Origin: Desulfobacca acetoxidans DSM 11109
GTDB taxonomy: Bacteria > Desulfobacterota > Desulfobaccia > Desulfobaccales > Desulfobaccaceae
Length of the DNA: 64,000 nt
Assembly (NCBI RefSeq): GCF_000195295.1
Contig: NC_015388.1
Coordinates: 3,130,001 to 3,194,000 of the forward strand
Direction of reading: 5' to 3'
In this document: positions 10,339 through 19,041 of the stretch, one piece after another
How the letters are laid out: each line of letters opens with the position of its first letter
Numbering within the stretch: the first letter of the stretch is position 1
Translations under genes and position numbers: made by a program
The notes under the pieces: generated by a model
The model's database searches: none
Told to the model about the DNA's origin: nothing
Seen by the model: the letters and a program-made list of their open reading frames with translations, nothing else

Positions 10339-11828
10339 AAGAAAAAGATATCAAGCGGATCGTGATTAAGCAACTCAAGATCAAATTTCCTTACTGGCGA
10401 CGCCTTACCAAGAAACAGAAGAAAGCCTTGGTTGAAGAAGCGTTGCGCGATGTCATGGAAAATTACCAGCCAAGTCAAGCCATGCCTGTGTCGCTCCATG
10501 AGTTAACCAACACGCCGGTTCCCCCGGCAGGTATTATCCTATTGTCGGAGATGGGCAAATTTATCGAAAATCGTACTCGTGGCTTCTTGCCCTTTACCAA
10601 GCAGTATTCCCAACGATATCTCAATGATCGGGAACTCCGCCTGATTGACAGCCTGCTGGATGACCGGATACTCAACGACCTCCTGGCATGCCCGGGTTAT
10701 ACGCCGTCGATGCGGCAAATCTCCCCGGCTCACTTATTCCGGGCAGAACTCTTGAAAGCCTTACGGTATGCTGACCTGAGCTATCGGAAGTATTGCGATT
10801 TGCACGTCAACCGGTTAGAAAACAAATCCGTTCGCGCCTTTTTACATCTCCCCCTGCACAGGAAAATTATGGTGCATCACAGTCAATTGAGTCAATTCCG
10901 GAGCACTTTGACCATAACCCACTTGGTCAATCTGATGGTTTACATCACCCACCTTTTGGTTAAAGAGATCAACCTACCGTATCCATTCCAGATTTGCGGG
11001 GTTGATTCTACTGATCTGGCCAGTTCGTGCTGTCCGGTGCCCTTAGCAACGCTCACCGTGGGTCAGAAGAAGGTCCGTATTTACAATGAACTCGATGCCG
11101 ATTGCGGCAAGCGACGGAAAAAGAGAAATAAATCAGAATACTTCGTCGGCTACCGGTTGCATAGCCTGAACGTTATTGCCCCGGACAGCGGCCACAACTA
11201 TCCGCTGCTCTCTTTAGTGGCCCCCGCAAATCATCATGATAATCTTCTCCTCCCCCAACTTGTCGCCTTTGCCAAGGCGATGGGCCTGAATATACAGGTG
11301 ATCACGGCTGATGCCGCCTATGGCGATGCCGAACAGAACCAGCAGATAAAAAAAGAGTATGGCGTGACGGTAGTCACCTCTCCCAGCCAGAAGGTCAAGA
11401 CCCCAGAGCATGTAGACCCTGATCGGCGTCACGTCTTTATGGACGAATATTGTGAAACCCCCATGCGTTATCTCGGAACCACCGACACCGGGCACGAGTT
11501 TGGCTGTGACGCCCAGACTAACGAATGTTTTCGGGCTCCGCTTTGCCCCCAATGCCGAGAAATACCTTTTGATTCCGGACAATTTGGCCAACTTCCGGAT
11601 ATCTTCGAGGGAGTCGACCAGATCCGCAAGCTTCGCAAGCATATGGAAAGATCGTACAATCTGTTCAAGCATGGCGCTGGCTTAGAACGCTTACGCCTGA
11701 AATCACAGCAGAGTGTGATGGCCGCCGTAACTTTTGCGCAATTGGCCACCGGACTCATGGAAATTGCCAGGCACCACCAATCGTCAGAAAAGAAGCATCG
11801 ACCCAAGCAATTGCAGTTGGCGGCCTAA
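10335..11828 (+). CDS. DDE transposase (IS4-like)
   Basis: About 497 residues from the ATG at 10335. This start is preferred over the in-frame ATG at 10302 because AGGAG lies 7 bases before it, while 10302 has no good site. The N-terminal part is basic and helical. The catalytic part shows Asp in ICGVDSTDLA, Asp in VITADAAYGDAE and a C-terminal helix with Glu (HGAGLERLRLKS), the usual DDE_Tnp_1 pattern. A cysteine cluster lies between (GCDAQTNECF / CPQC). The frame is complete. The exact IS family was not established; IS4/IS1182-like groups are the nearest in appearance. Confidence 0.82.
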   Translation: MQEKDIKRIVIKQLKIKFPYWRRLTKKQKKALVEEALRDVMENYQPSQAMPVSLHELTNTPVPPAGIILLSEMGKFIENRTRGFLPFTKQYSQRYLNDRELRLIDSLLDDRILNDLLACPGYTPSMRQISPAHLFRAELLKALRYADLSYRKYCDLHVNRLENKSVRAFLHLPLHRKIMVHHSQLSQFRSTLTITHLVNLMVYITHLLVKEINLPYPFQICGVDSTDLASSCCPVPLATLTVGQKKVRIYNELDADCGKRRKKRNKSEYFVGYRLHSLNVIAPDSGHNYPLLSLVAPANHHDNLLLPQLVAFAKAMGLNIQVITADAAYGDAEQNQQIKKEYGVTVVTSPSQKVKTPEHVDPDRRHVFMDEYCETPMRYLGTTDTGHEFGCDAQTNECFRAPLCPQCREIPFDSGQFGQLPDIFEGVDQIRKLRKHMERSYNLFKHGAGLERLRLKSQQSVMAAVTFAQLATGLMEIARHHQSSEKKHRPKQLQLAA

Positions 11829-12122
11829 GACGCCAAACCAATCAAAATAAAGCATTCAAAAGAGCTGGCATGACCTCTTGGTGGAAACCTATATTCTTGG
11901 GCTTTGATAACCTGATAAAAAAAGCCATGAAAATTTTAAGTCTGGGTTTTTTCATACCAAAAGATTGATGCCAACTCGTTGAGTTGCCAAAATTTGCTTT
12001 AAAAAACACGCCGCTCAATTTTGAACCTTATTTCTGGAGATACTTTTAAACAGGCTTTTTTAAACAGGCTTTAATATATTAAATATTGCAACATCTCTAG
12101 ATTACACATCTTATTATACGCA
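11829..12122. other. Right end of the second IS and junction with the truncated 23S copy
   Basis: This AT-rich stretch holds no convincing gene. It includes a tandem repeat of TTTAAACAGGCTT (about 12046-12071) that forms the right IS end. After the putative end at 12076, 46 bases of unassigned AT-rich sequence lead to the abrupt start of the 23S copy at 12123. Confidence 0.6.
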
Positions 12123-12517
<395 letters not shown>

Positions 12518-12635
12518 ATTTTTTCCTTTGTTTCTGGAATATCCCTGAATCTCTCTCTTCGCTTCACTTTTCAAGATTATTTGTAGCGGCGGGTTTCAGA
12601 CCCTCCCCTACCGGTGTTTTGCAGGTCAACAAGTT

Positions 12636-12753
<118 letters not shown>

Positions 12754-12763
12754 TAATTTACAG

Positions 12764-12794
12764 ACCCGGTCTGGCAACAGACCGGGTTTTTTTT
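12764..12794 (+). terminator. rrn terminator, second copy
   Basis: The same 10-bp GC-rich stem with a GCAA loop as at 2457, here with an eight-T run. Confidence 0.9.
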
Positions 12795-12807
12795 ATGGTT
12801 TGCAATT

Positions 12808-12836
12808 TTTACGAGTCATGATTAAATGGCATTATA
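12808..12836 (+). promoter_or_regulatory. Candidate promoter of TA module 2
   Basis: TTTACG (12808-12813) and ATTATA (12831-12836) with a 17-base spacer lie 18 bases before the antitoxin start and after the rrn terminator. The -35 is only a partial match to consensus. Confidence 0.4.
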
Positions 12837-12854
12837 TTCTATGCGGAGGAAGCC

Positions 12855-13076
12855 ATGGTTGCGACGCAATCTGATCTGGACCAGATTTTAGATAAAATAG
12901 CCTCCTTATCTCTTGACGATGAGGAGATGTTATTACATATCATCAGACAGCGTCATATTGAACGAAAACGGGATCAAATTCTCAAAGATTCCCGTGAAAC
13001 CATGCGGGCCTACAATAAGGATTTAGTAAAACGGGGATCAGTATCTGACTTAATGAAGGATTTAGAGAGTGATTAA
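12855..13076 (+). CDS. Putative type II antitoxin (TA module 2)
   Basis: A 73-residue paralog of the antitoxin at 2642, with the same length and the same layout: an acidic helix with DDEEMLLHIIRQRHIERKR, a basic middle and a DLMKDLESD tail. The start is supported by GGAGGAAG a few bases before the ATG. It overlaps the toxin frame by 8 bases as in module 1. The frame is intact even though its toxin is broken. It could still act as a repressor or neutralise a toxin of the same family, possibly that of module 1; cross-talk is inference only. Confidence 0.72.
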   Translation: MVATQSDLDQILDKIASLSLDDEEMLLHIIRQRHIERKRDQILKDSRETMRAYNKDLVKRGSVSDLMKDLESD

Positions 13077-13335
13077 TCTGGTCTGGCATAAAAGCTTTAT
13101 CAGGGATTTTAAAAAGACCAGAAGGAAATATCCTGAAATCACCGAAAAATTAGAGAAGGCTTTAAAAATATTCGTCAATGATCCATACCACCCTATTCTT
13201 GGCACCCATAAGCTCTCAGGAAAGTTGAAGGGTCATTATGCCTTTGGTTTAGGATAGCATTTGCGGGTGGTATTTAAATTTATTCATGAGGACGTGGTGT
13301 TAATATCCATAGGAACGCACGAAGAAGTTTATTGA
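13069..13335 (+). pseudogene. RelE/YafQ-like toxin with an in-frame stop (TA module 2)
   Basis: The frame codes for 62 residues similar to the toxin at 2856 and then meets TAG at 13255-13257. This is exactly where the intact paralog has the Tyr codon of LGYDLRVVF. After the stop the same frame continues without a shift through HLRVVFKF and GTHEEVY to the normal stop at 13335. The simplest reading is one nonsense mutation that removes the C-terminal strands carrying the active site, so the toxin is probably dead. Confidence 0.85.
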
Positions 13336-13339
13336 TCCC

Positions 13340-13423
13340 TCGTCCAGAAGTTGGAGGTTGAGCCCCGTCGGGCCGATGATACGACGTGGGCAGCTGCGTG
13401 GGCAAGGAGGACGCCGTCGAATT
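13340..13423 (+). pseudogene. 3' fragment of 5S rRNA after TA module 2
   Basis: Bases 13340-13423 match the 3' end of 5S closely (for example GAGCCCCGTCGGGCCGATGA and GTGGGCAGCTGCGTGGG), with scattered substitutions. The fragment begins right after the stop position of the toxin gene, 670 bases downstream of the equivalent point in the intact 5S, and continues into a copy of the rrn terminator. The 5' part is missing. Confidence 0.88.
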
Positions 13424-15324
13424 TAATTTTTATGCCCGGTCTGGCAACAGACCGGGTTTTTTTTGGGTTGGCAAATTATATCTGTCAAGATTCTCATGCG
13501 AACCAACCGGGCGGAATTGAGTACGACCAGTACTGAACTGATATGATGAAACAGGGCCGCCAGCCATGGGCTTAGAAGCCCTCCTGTTGCCAGCGCAATC
13601 CCGGCTACATTAAAACCGATGGCCCAGGCGTAATTCTGCTTGATAACCCGGATAAGTTTCTTACCTGTTTGGAAAATGCTCAACAGACAAGTGGCGTCAT
13701 CACGCAATATGATGATATCGGAAGATTTAATGGCCAGGTCAGCTTTGGTGCGGCCGATGGAAACTCCCACATCTGCTGCCGCAAGCGCGGTGGCGTCGTT
13801 GACGCCGTCACCAACCATCACCGTAAGCCCTTGGGCGCCAAGCTCTTTTACGAGCGATATCTTGTCATCAGGCTTCAAACCCCAGTAATAGCCGTCTGCT
13901 CCGATGAGTTGGGCCACACGTCGCGCTTCGGCTTCCTCATTGTCTCCGGTTGCCAGCACGACATTTTTTAGGCCAAAGGCATGAAGCGCTTTGCCAAGCC
14001 CCCCGGCATATTCTCTAAGCTCGTCTTGGATGACGACAGCCCCCACAACTTCGCCATCAATTCCGATCCAGGTGGCCCGTCCCTTAAGATCAATCTCCGA
14101 GGGCACGGTCATGCCTAATGCCTTGACTGTTTTGGTCGATCCCAAGACTACCTCGCGCCCTTGGACAAATGACTTGATGCCAAGACCGGGAAGGTATTCG
14201 GAGCCTTCTGCCTTTAGCGGCCGCACCCCTTTGGCAGAGGCGTAAGATATGATCGCATTGGCAATGGGATGGTTAAAACCAGATTCAACTGAAGCGATGA
14301 TCCGAAGCAATTCATCAGAAGATGCCCCGAAGGACTCAATCCCAACCACTTTCGGCTCGGCCAGGGTGACCGTGCCGGTTTTATCGAGAACCACGGAAGA
14401 CGCTTGCCCCGCAATCTCCAAAGGAGTGCCGCCGCGCACTAAAATGCCGCGGCCGCTCAGACTGCCGATGGCTGCGGCAAAGGCCGTGGGCACAGACAGC
14501 GCCCAGGCGCAGGGACATGCTACCGCGGTCACGGCGGCCATACGAATGAGACCTGCAGCAACATCGCCGGTTAGGACGCCGGTGAAGAGAAACACGCCGA
14601 TTGCATACAGGACTACACCGGAGATGAAAAACTGAACAATCGTATCGGCTTTTCGTTGAATCTTGGGCTTAACTTTCAATGATGCCTCAATTTCTTTAGC
14701 TATCACATAGAGGAACCCCTTGTCGCCGGGTTTGGTGGCCCGGACATTCAACTGCGAAGTAAGGCTGATGGCCCCCGAGGTAACACGATCGCCGGTCATC
14801 TTGAAAACCGAAAACGGCTCACCGGTGATCACGGATTCGTCGATGGAGGAAGCACCTTCTACAATCTCCCCGTCCACCGGTATCATCTCACCTTGCGCTA
14901 CAATGACCGTATCACCTTGACAAACCTGTTCGACGGGCAATTCCATGATCTTTTCGTTTCTGACGACCCGGACAAGTCTGCGCCTCTCTTTCGTAAGAGC
15001 CTCAATTTTGCTTCGGGTCCTTTCGATAATGTAAAAGGAAATGGCAAGACCCATACTGATAAACCATGCTACGAGTGCACCGCTTAACGGTTGTCCGGCA
15101 AGTAACGAAACTACCATAACTGTTACAACTAGCAGATCCGCTGTTACCCTCTTGGTTTGGGTTAGTGCCGTAACCAACGATTTCGCGTACATGGCGAAAC
15201 AGATACAATAGAAAACCAGGCCGAACCACTTGAGCGGCGCCATACCAGTCCAATTATGAACGGCGAAACCTAGGACGGCCATAAGTGCCACTATCATTCT
15301 AATCACAAAAGCCTTTGCGGACAT
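13423..15324 (-). CDS. P1B-type heavy-metal transporting ATPase (second gene of a csoR operon)
   Basis: The 633-residue membrane pump uses ATP hydrolysis to export metal ions. Motifs in order are the actuator TGEPFS, the TM6 metal site CPCAWALS, the phosphorylation site DKTGTVTLAEP, HP (FNHPIANA), and the hinge GDGVNDATALAAADVG, where Thr replaces the usual Pro of GDGxNDAP. The last membrane helix contains HHISSVLVVLNSARL. There is no N-terminal HMA metal-binding domain. The start is supported by AGGAG 7 bases before the ATG. The final about 14 residues (PKKNPVCCQTGHKN) are coded by the 5S-type terminator on the other strand, so the native 3' end was probably replaced. The metal is not determined; Cu, Zn, Ni or Mn are possible. 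Confidence 0.88.
   Translation of the reverse strand: MSAKAFVIRMIVALMAVLGFAVHNWTGMAPLKWFGLVFYCICFAMYAKSLVTALTQTKRVTADLLVVTVMVVSLLAGQPLSGALVAWFISMGLAISFYIIERTRSKIEALTKERRRLVRVVRNEKIMELPVEQVCQGDTVIVAQGEMIPVDGEIVEGASSIDESVITGEPFSVFKMTGDRVTSGAISLTSQLNVRATKPGDKGFLYVIAKEIEASLKVKPKIQRKADTIVQFFISGVVLYAIGVFLFTGVLTGDVAAGLIRMAAVTAVACPCAWALSVPTAFAAAIGSLSGRGILVRGGTPLEIAGQASSVVLDKTGTVTLAEPKVVGIESFGASSDELLRIIASVESGFNHPIANAIISYASAKGVRPLKAEGSEYLPGLGIKSFVQGREVVLGSTKTVKALGMTVPSEIDLKGRATWIGIDGEVVGAVVIQDELREYAGGLGKALHAFGLKNVVLATGDNEEAEARRVAQLIGADGYYWGLKPDDKISLVKELGAQGLTVMVGDGVNDATALAAADVGVSIGRTKADLAIKSSDIIILRDDATCLLSIFQTGKKLIRVIKQNYAWAIGFNVAGIALATGGLLSPWLAALFHHISSVLVVLNSARLVRMRILTDIICQPKKNPVCCQTGHKN
13435..13464 (+). 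terminator. Third rrn-type terminator, inside the 3' end of an ATPase gene
   Basis: CCCGGTCTG-GCAA-CAGACCGGG followed by eight T residues. On the opposite strand the same bases code the last residues of the P-type ATPase that ends at 13423. Confidence 0.85.
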
Positions 15325-15533
15325 GTGATTCTCCTGTTGATCTTAGTCTATCAAGTTTTCACGGCGCCTCTCAAGACCAAACCATTATCTGCGCGTGGAG
15401 GGCGCAGGCATTCCACCCCTGGCGGACGGCATGGGCAAACGCCATTGTGAATAAGAAATCTTCCCTCCGTTTACGGGGAGATAAGAGAAGGGTTAAGCAT
15501 ATTATTCTACTGAACTATCAGAATACTGAACTA
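15325..15533. other. Gap between the two ATPase genes
   Basis: This 209-bp stretch shows no gene. It contains the ribosome-binding site of the downstream ATPase (CAGGAGAATCACATG, minus strand) and a partial duplicated ACTGAACTAT motif near 15510. No terminator hairpin was seen, so the two ATPases may be co-transcribed. Confidence 0.5.
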
Positions 15534-17543
15534 TTACCGCGGTTTAATTTTAGAACTGGAATTTCGTACATTGTCGGGATACATTGCCAGGCTGGCTGAT
15601 GCCATAACGACCAAAACACTTCCTAGATTATGGGTTATGGCAGCCATGATCGGGGTTAACCATCCCATGCCGCTGGCCAGGACCGCCATGGCGTTAAAGG
15701 TCAATCCAAAAATGATATTGGCCTTGATAATGCCAAGCATTCTTCGAGAAAGTCGAATCAGCCAAGGCAATCGTGAGATATCATCGTGGGTGAGGGCTAT
15801 ATCTGCCGTTTCCAGAGCAACATCGGTCCCGGCGGCGCCCATGGCCACACCGATTTGTGAAGTTGCGAGAGCCGGGGCGTCGTTGATGCCGTCGCCAATA
15901 AACATTACCGGCAAATTCTGTAGTTGATAGGTTTTGATGATAGCCACTTTGTCCTGAGGTTTTAAGTTTGCGTAAACCTTGTCAATATTAACCGACAGGG
16001 CAATGCGTCTAGCCGAATTTTCGTGATCACCGGATACAATCGCTACCTCATCGATCCCAAGATTTTTAAACTCCTGGATGGTTGGACCCGCCGCCGGTCG
16101 AATCTTATCCGTCACCCCGAATAATCCAACAGGTTGCTGATCCCGTAAAACGACAAGCGGGGTAATGCCGAGCGAAATTGACCTGTCCACATACTCTTGG
16201 AGAGGCCGGGAAAATGCCATGGTGCTCGCACAAGCTGAGGCGTTACCGACCTCAATCATTGAACCGGCAACCATGGCCCGAACACCAAGCCCGATCTCAT
16301 GAAAAGCGTTTTCCGCGCCGCTGACTACCACCTTGGCATAATGGGCTGCCTTAATAATCGCCCGAGCCAACGGGTGGGTGCAATGCTGCTCGGCGCTTGC
16401 CGCATAGGAGAGAACGTCTTCTTTGGTGAGTCCTTCAGAGGAGATGATCTCCACCACCCTCGGCTCTCCCAGTGTTAAGGTTCCGGTCTTATCAAAAAGG
16501 ACCGCCTTGGTAAATGCCGCCTGTTCAAGGTACTGCCCTCCCTTCACGAGTACTCCCGCCTTGGCGGCCCGGCCCAATGCCGCCACCGTTGCCGTGGGAG
16601 CCGCCAAAATCAAGGCGCAGGGACAACCGACGATTAGAACGGCAATGGCCCGGCTGAGATCGCCCGTGAGTATCCAGGCAACGCTGGCGCACAACAGGAT
16701 TACGGGCGTAAACCACCGGGCATATCGATCGATCAGTCTAACGGTTTGAGGCCGGTACAATTCGGCCTCACTAACCAACTTGATGATCTGGCCCAACGTG
16801 GTATCGCTCCCCACCTTGAGGGCTTTGGCTGTCAGCACGCCGTTGTAATTCAGGGTGCCGGCCAGGATGGTGTCGCCGGCCAGTTTGTCTAGGGGCAATG
16901 ATTCCCCGGTCATAATCGATTCATCTACCGCCGAAACACCCGAAATGATAACCGCGTCGACGGGAACACGTTCCCCCGGTTTGACAAGGATGTGGTCCCC
17001 GACCCTCAGGTCTTCGATGGGAACCAGAAGTTCTTTGTCGTCTCTCACAACAGTGGCGGTGTGCGGCGAAATCCGAATCAAAAATTTAATGGCTCGGCGA
17101 GCCGAATCACTGGTCGCTTCTTCGATCAAGCCACCGATGGTCATCACAAAACTTACCACCGCGGCGGCTAAAAACTCTCCCTGGATCAGACTGGCGATGA
17201 TGGCGAGGCTGACAAGTTCATCGACGTTAACGGTGCGTTCAGCCAACCCCTTGATGGCCCCCCAAATAATGGGCAGACCATTAATGGCAACTGAAAACAG
17301 AGCAAGGACAATCCCGTAGACGCTCGGAGACCGGCTGTCAAAACCGACGCTGGCGCTGCCCAACAGTTTTCTTATCGCAGTTGTAATCGGGAGAAATAGG
17401 TCTTCATGAATCCAAGGAGACAGGCTGCTGTAGTCGACGATGTAACTGGCCAACGCCAACAATCCGGCACTGAAGGCGATACAAAAATCACGCGACCTGA
17501 ACAGTTCCTGATAAACCCCCAACTTTGCAAAACGCCCGATCAT
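15534..17543 (-). CDS. P1B-type heavy-metal transporting ATPase (first ATPase after csoR)
   Basis: The 669-residue pump has TGESLPLDK in the actuator, GCPCALILAAPTA in TM6, DKTGTLTLGEP at the phosphorylation site, THPLARAI (HP motif) and GDGINDAPALATSQIG. It ends with HNLGSVLVVMASASL in the last helix. Like its neighbour it lacks an HMA domain, but it has an extra hydrophobic N-terminal region (residues 15-95). AGGAGG lies 7 bases upstream of the start, and the csoR stop is only 11 bases away, so it is co-transcribed with the regulator. Two different pumps in one operon suggests a paired or divided role in metal export; the metal is not evident from sequence. Confidence 0.9.
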   Translation of the reverse strand: MIGRFAKLGVYQELFRSRDFCIAFSAGLLALASYIVDYSSLSPWIHEDLFLPITTAIRKLLGSASVGFDSRSPSVYGIVLALFSVAINGLPIIWGAIKGLAERTVNVDELVSLAIIASLIQGEFLAAAVVSFVMTIGGLIEEATSDSARRAIKFLIRISPHTATVVRDDKELLVPIEDLRVGDHILVKPGERVPVDAVIISGVSAVDESIMTGESLPLDKLAGDTILAGTLNYNGVLTAKALKVGSDTTLGQIIKLVSEAELYRPQTVRLIDRYARWFTPVILLCASVAWILTGDLSRAIAVLIVGCPCALILAAPTATVAALGRAAKAGVLVKGGQYLEQAAFTKAVLFDKTGTLTLGEPRVVEIISSEGLTKEDVLSYAASAEQHCTHPLARAIIKAAHYAKVVVSGAENAFHEIGLGVRAMVAGSMIEVGNASACASTMAFSRPLQEYVDRSISLGITPLVVLRDQQPVGLFGVTDKIRPAAGPTIQEFKNLGIDEVAIVSGDHENSARRIALSVNIDKVYANLKPQDKVAIIKTYQLQNLPVMFIGDGINDAPALATSQIGVAMGAAGTDVALETADIALTHDDISRLPWLIRLSRRMLGIIKANIIFGLTFNAMAVLASGMGWLTPIMAAITHNLGSVLVVMASASLAMYPDNVRNSSSKIKPR

Positions 17544-17554
17544 CTGACAGCCTC

Positions 17555-17830
17555 CTATTTACTGAACTTATTAAAAATATCGACAACTTCCGCTATCAGT
17601 TCCGACTCGTGGTCCTGATTTCGAATCGCATTCGCAACGCAACCTTTCAGATGATCTTCTAAAATAATCGCGCCCAACGACCTCAAGGCGCCTCCCGCGG
17701 CTGCTATCTGTTTTAACACCTGCATGCAGTCTTGATTCTCTTCTACCATTTTCTTGAGACCGCGTATCTGTCCCTCAATTCGATTTATCCGCGCAATCAA
17801 TTTGGGATGATCATCACCACACAGGGCCAT
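17555..17830 (-). CDS. CsoR/FrmR-family metal-sensing repressor
   Basis: A 91-residue all-helical protein of the DUF156 family, starting MALCGDDHPK. An excellent GGGAGGG ribosome-binding site lies 5 bases upstream, and an in-frame upstream start is not needed. It has the family core RINRIEGQIRGLKKMVEE and the Cys-His-Cys ligand set expected of CsoR-type sensors (ENQDC, then DHLKGC). Members bind operator DNA as tetramers without metal and release it when metal binds. It is the first gene of an operon with two P-type ATPases, so it most likely controls their expression. Cu(I) fits the ligand set best, but other metals are possible. Confidence 0.9.
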   Translation of the reverse strand: MALCGDDHPKLIARINRIEGQIRGLKKMVEENQDCMQVLKQIAAAGGALRSLGAIILEDHLKGCVANAIRNQDHESELIAEVVDIFNKFSK

Positions 17831-17849
17831 CTTACCCTCCCTTATACAC

Positions 17850-17890
17850 ATACTCAGTATATGTATATTGAATACTCCTGCCGGTGTCAA
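17850..17890 (-). promoter_or_regulatory. csoR-ATPase operon promoter with a candidate operator
   Basis: On the minus strand TTGACA (17885-17890) and TATACA (17862-17867) are separated by 17 bases, a near-consensus sigma-70 promoter. The perfect palindrome ATACT-C-AGTAT (17850-17860) covers the expected start site just downstream of the -10. This is the natural place for CsoR to bind, although it lacks the G-tract of classical CsoR operators. Confidence 0.65.
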
Positions 17891-18056
17891 GGACTATTTC
17901 TAAAAATGGCGTCCCCTCGGCTTTGGAATCTCTGCCCGGTATGGGGGGGTCTTCCATTACCCGATCAATTTCGGAAAATTGACATAATCCGAATCAATAA
18001 TGATTATAGGATGATGGATGAGTTGCACAATTCGGTTCGACCAAGCACCCATCGCC

Positions 18057-18105
18057 GTGGCACAGGCCTCTGGCCTGTGCACCCAGGCTGGAAGCCTGTG
18101 CCACT
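18057..18105. repeat. REP-like palindromic intergenic repeat
   Basis: GCACAGGCC-TCT-GGCCTGTGC (18060-18080) is a perfect 9-bp stem and is followed by GGCTGGAAGCCTGTGCCAC, which can also pair with the first GTGGCACAGGC. Such stacked palindromes are typical of dispersed intergenic repeats. The rest of 17891-18288 shows no gene. Confidence 0.6.
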
Positions 18106-18288
18106 GACTGGCTGGAAAAAACAGGACGCCGCGACATTCCCATCGGTCCGACACAAGGCTGGGGGTCAAGGCCTAAGCGGTGATCGGGTTTCTTGATGTC
18201 GCCAGAGGTTAACTATTGTCAAATTATACTAATCAATGACAGCCACTTCAAAAAGCAATTCGCTATCCCGTCGTTATTGCTGCCCCGT

Positions 18289-19041
18289 CTACTCATGGAT
18301 TTGAATCTGCTTTAATTTTTCCCGGGTGGCGGGGGAGTACCAGATATCCAAAAATTCCTGGATCGATGCCGCTTCATAGGGTTGCATGGCCTCGACATGA
18401 GGCCGCCGCAACAGCTTTTTGAGACTGGCAAAGGCCGTGGTGTCTTGTTCCGCCAATTCCATTGCTTCCAACCGGGATACCGGGATGATATCCGCTTCTT
18501 CCACGACCTGATCGACCAGGCCCATGGCCAAGGCGGCTTCGGCACTATACATCTCCCCGCTGAAGAGCATGGCCTGCGCCTGCCGGGAGCCTACCCAATA
18601 TTGCAACTGGGCCATAATACTGGGGAACACCGTGGACCCAAAGGTAATCTCATTTAAGGAAATCTTGGCTTTGCCGGATACCATGATGCGGGCATCGCCG
18701 GCAATGGCCAAAACACAGCCCCCGGCAATGGTATGGCCATTTAAGGCCACCACGAGGGGTTTAGGGAAGAGAAACAAATCGTTGCAAAAACGGGAGAAAC
18801 GCTGGATATAGGCCTCGAAGGCGTTTCGCGGATAGCTGATAAATTCTGGAATATCAAAGCCGAAGGAAAAGAATTTACCGCTTCCGGTCAGAATGACAGC
18901 CTTCACTGAGGAGTCAGCTTTGAGGTCTTGAAAAGCCTGCTGCAGCTCTCCCACCATCAACTCATTGAGGGCATTGACTTTCCCCCGCTGCATGCAAACC
19001 GTGGCAATGCCGTTTCCCACCGTTGACGTCACCCAGCTCAT
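18289..19041 (-). CDS. Enoyl-CoA hydratase/isomerase family protein, isomerase-like active site
   Basis: The 250-residue crotonase-fold protein has the oxyanion-hole segments KFFSFGFDIPEF and NGHTIAGGCVLAIAGDARIM. The first catalytic Glu of true hydratases, in the GGGCE position, is Val here (GGCVLA), while the second acid is kept (SLNEITFG). That pattern, with LNE and GLVDQVV later, resembles delta3,delta2-enoyl-CoA isomerases, which shift the double bond of unsaturated acyl-CoAs during beta-oxidation. A role in fatty-acid or aromatic-acid degradation is inferred. It stands alone here, with no beta-oxidation genes nearby. Confidence 0.82.
   Translation of the reverse strand: MSWVTSTVGNGIATVCMQRGKVNALNELMVGELQQAFQDLKADSSVKAVILTGSGKFFSFGFDIPEFISYPRNAFEAYIQRFSRFCNDLFLFPKPLVVALNGHTIAGGCVLAIAGDARIMVSGKAKISLNEITFGSTVFPSIMAQLQYWVGSRQAQAMLFSGEMYSAEAALAMGLVDQVVEEADIIPVSRLEAMELAEQDTTAFASLKKLLRRPHVEAMQPYEAASIQEFLDIWYSPATREKLKQIQIHE

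Larger units (their letters stand above)
10225..12076 (+). mobile_element. Second insertion sequence with an IS4-like DDE transposase
   Basis: Candidate terminal inverted repeats are ATTAAAGTCTGTTAAGAAAA at the left (10226-10245) and, read inward from 12075, ATTAAAGCCTGTTTAAAAAA; they match at 17 of 20 positions. They enclose one transposase gene and its leader hairpin. No target duplication was identified. The element lies about 70 bp upstream of the helicase gene start and about 45 bp from the truncated 23S copy. The termini are my estimate. Confidence 0.55.
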
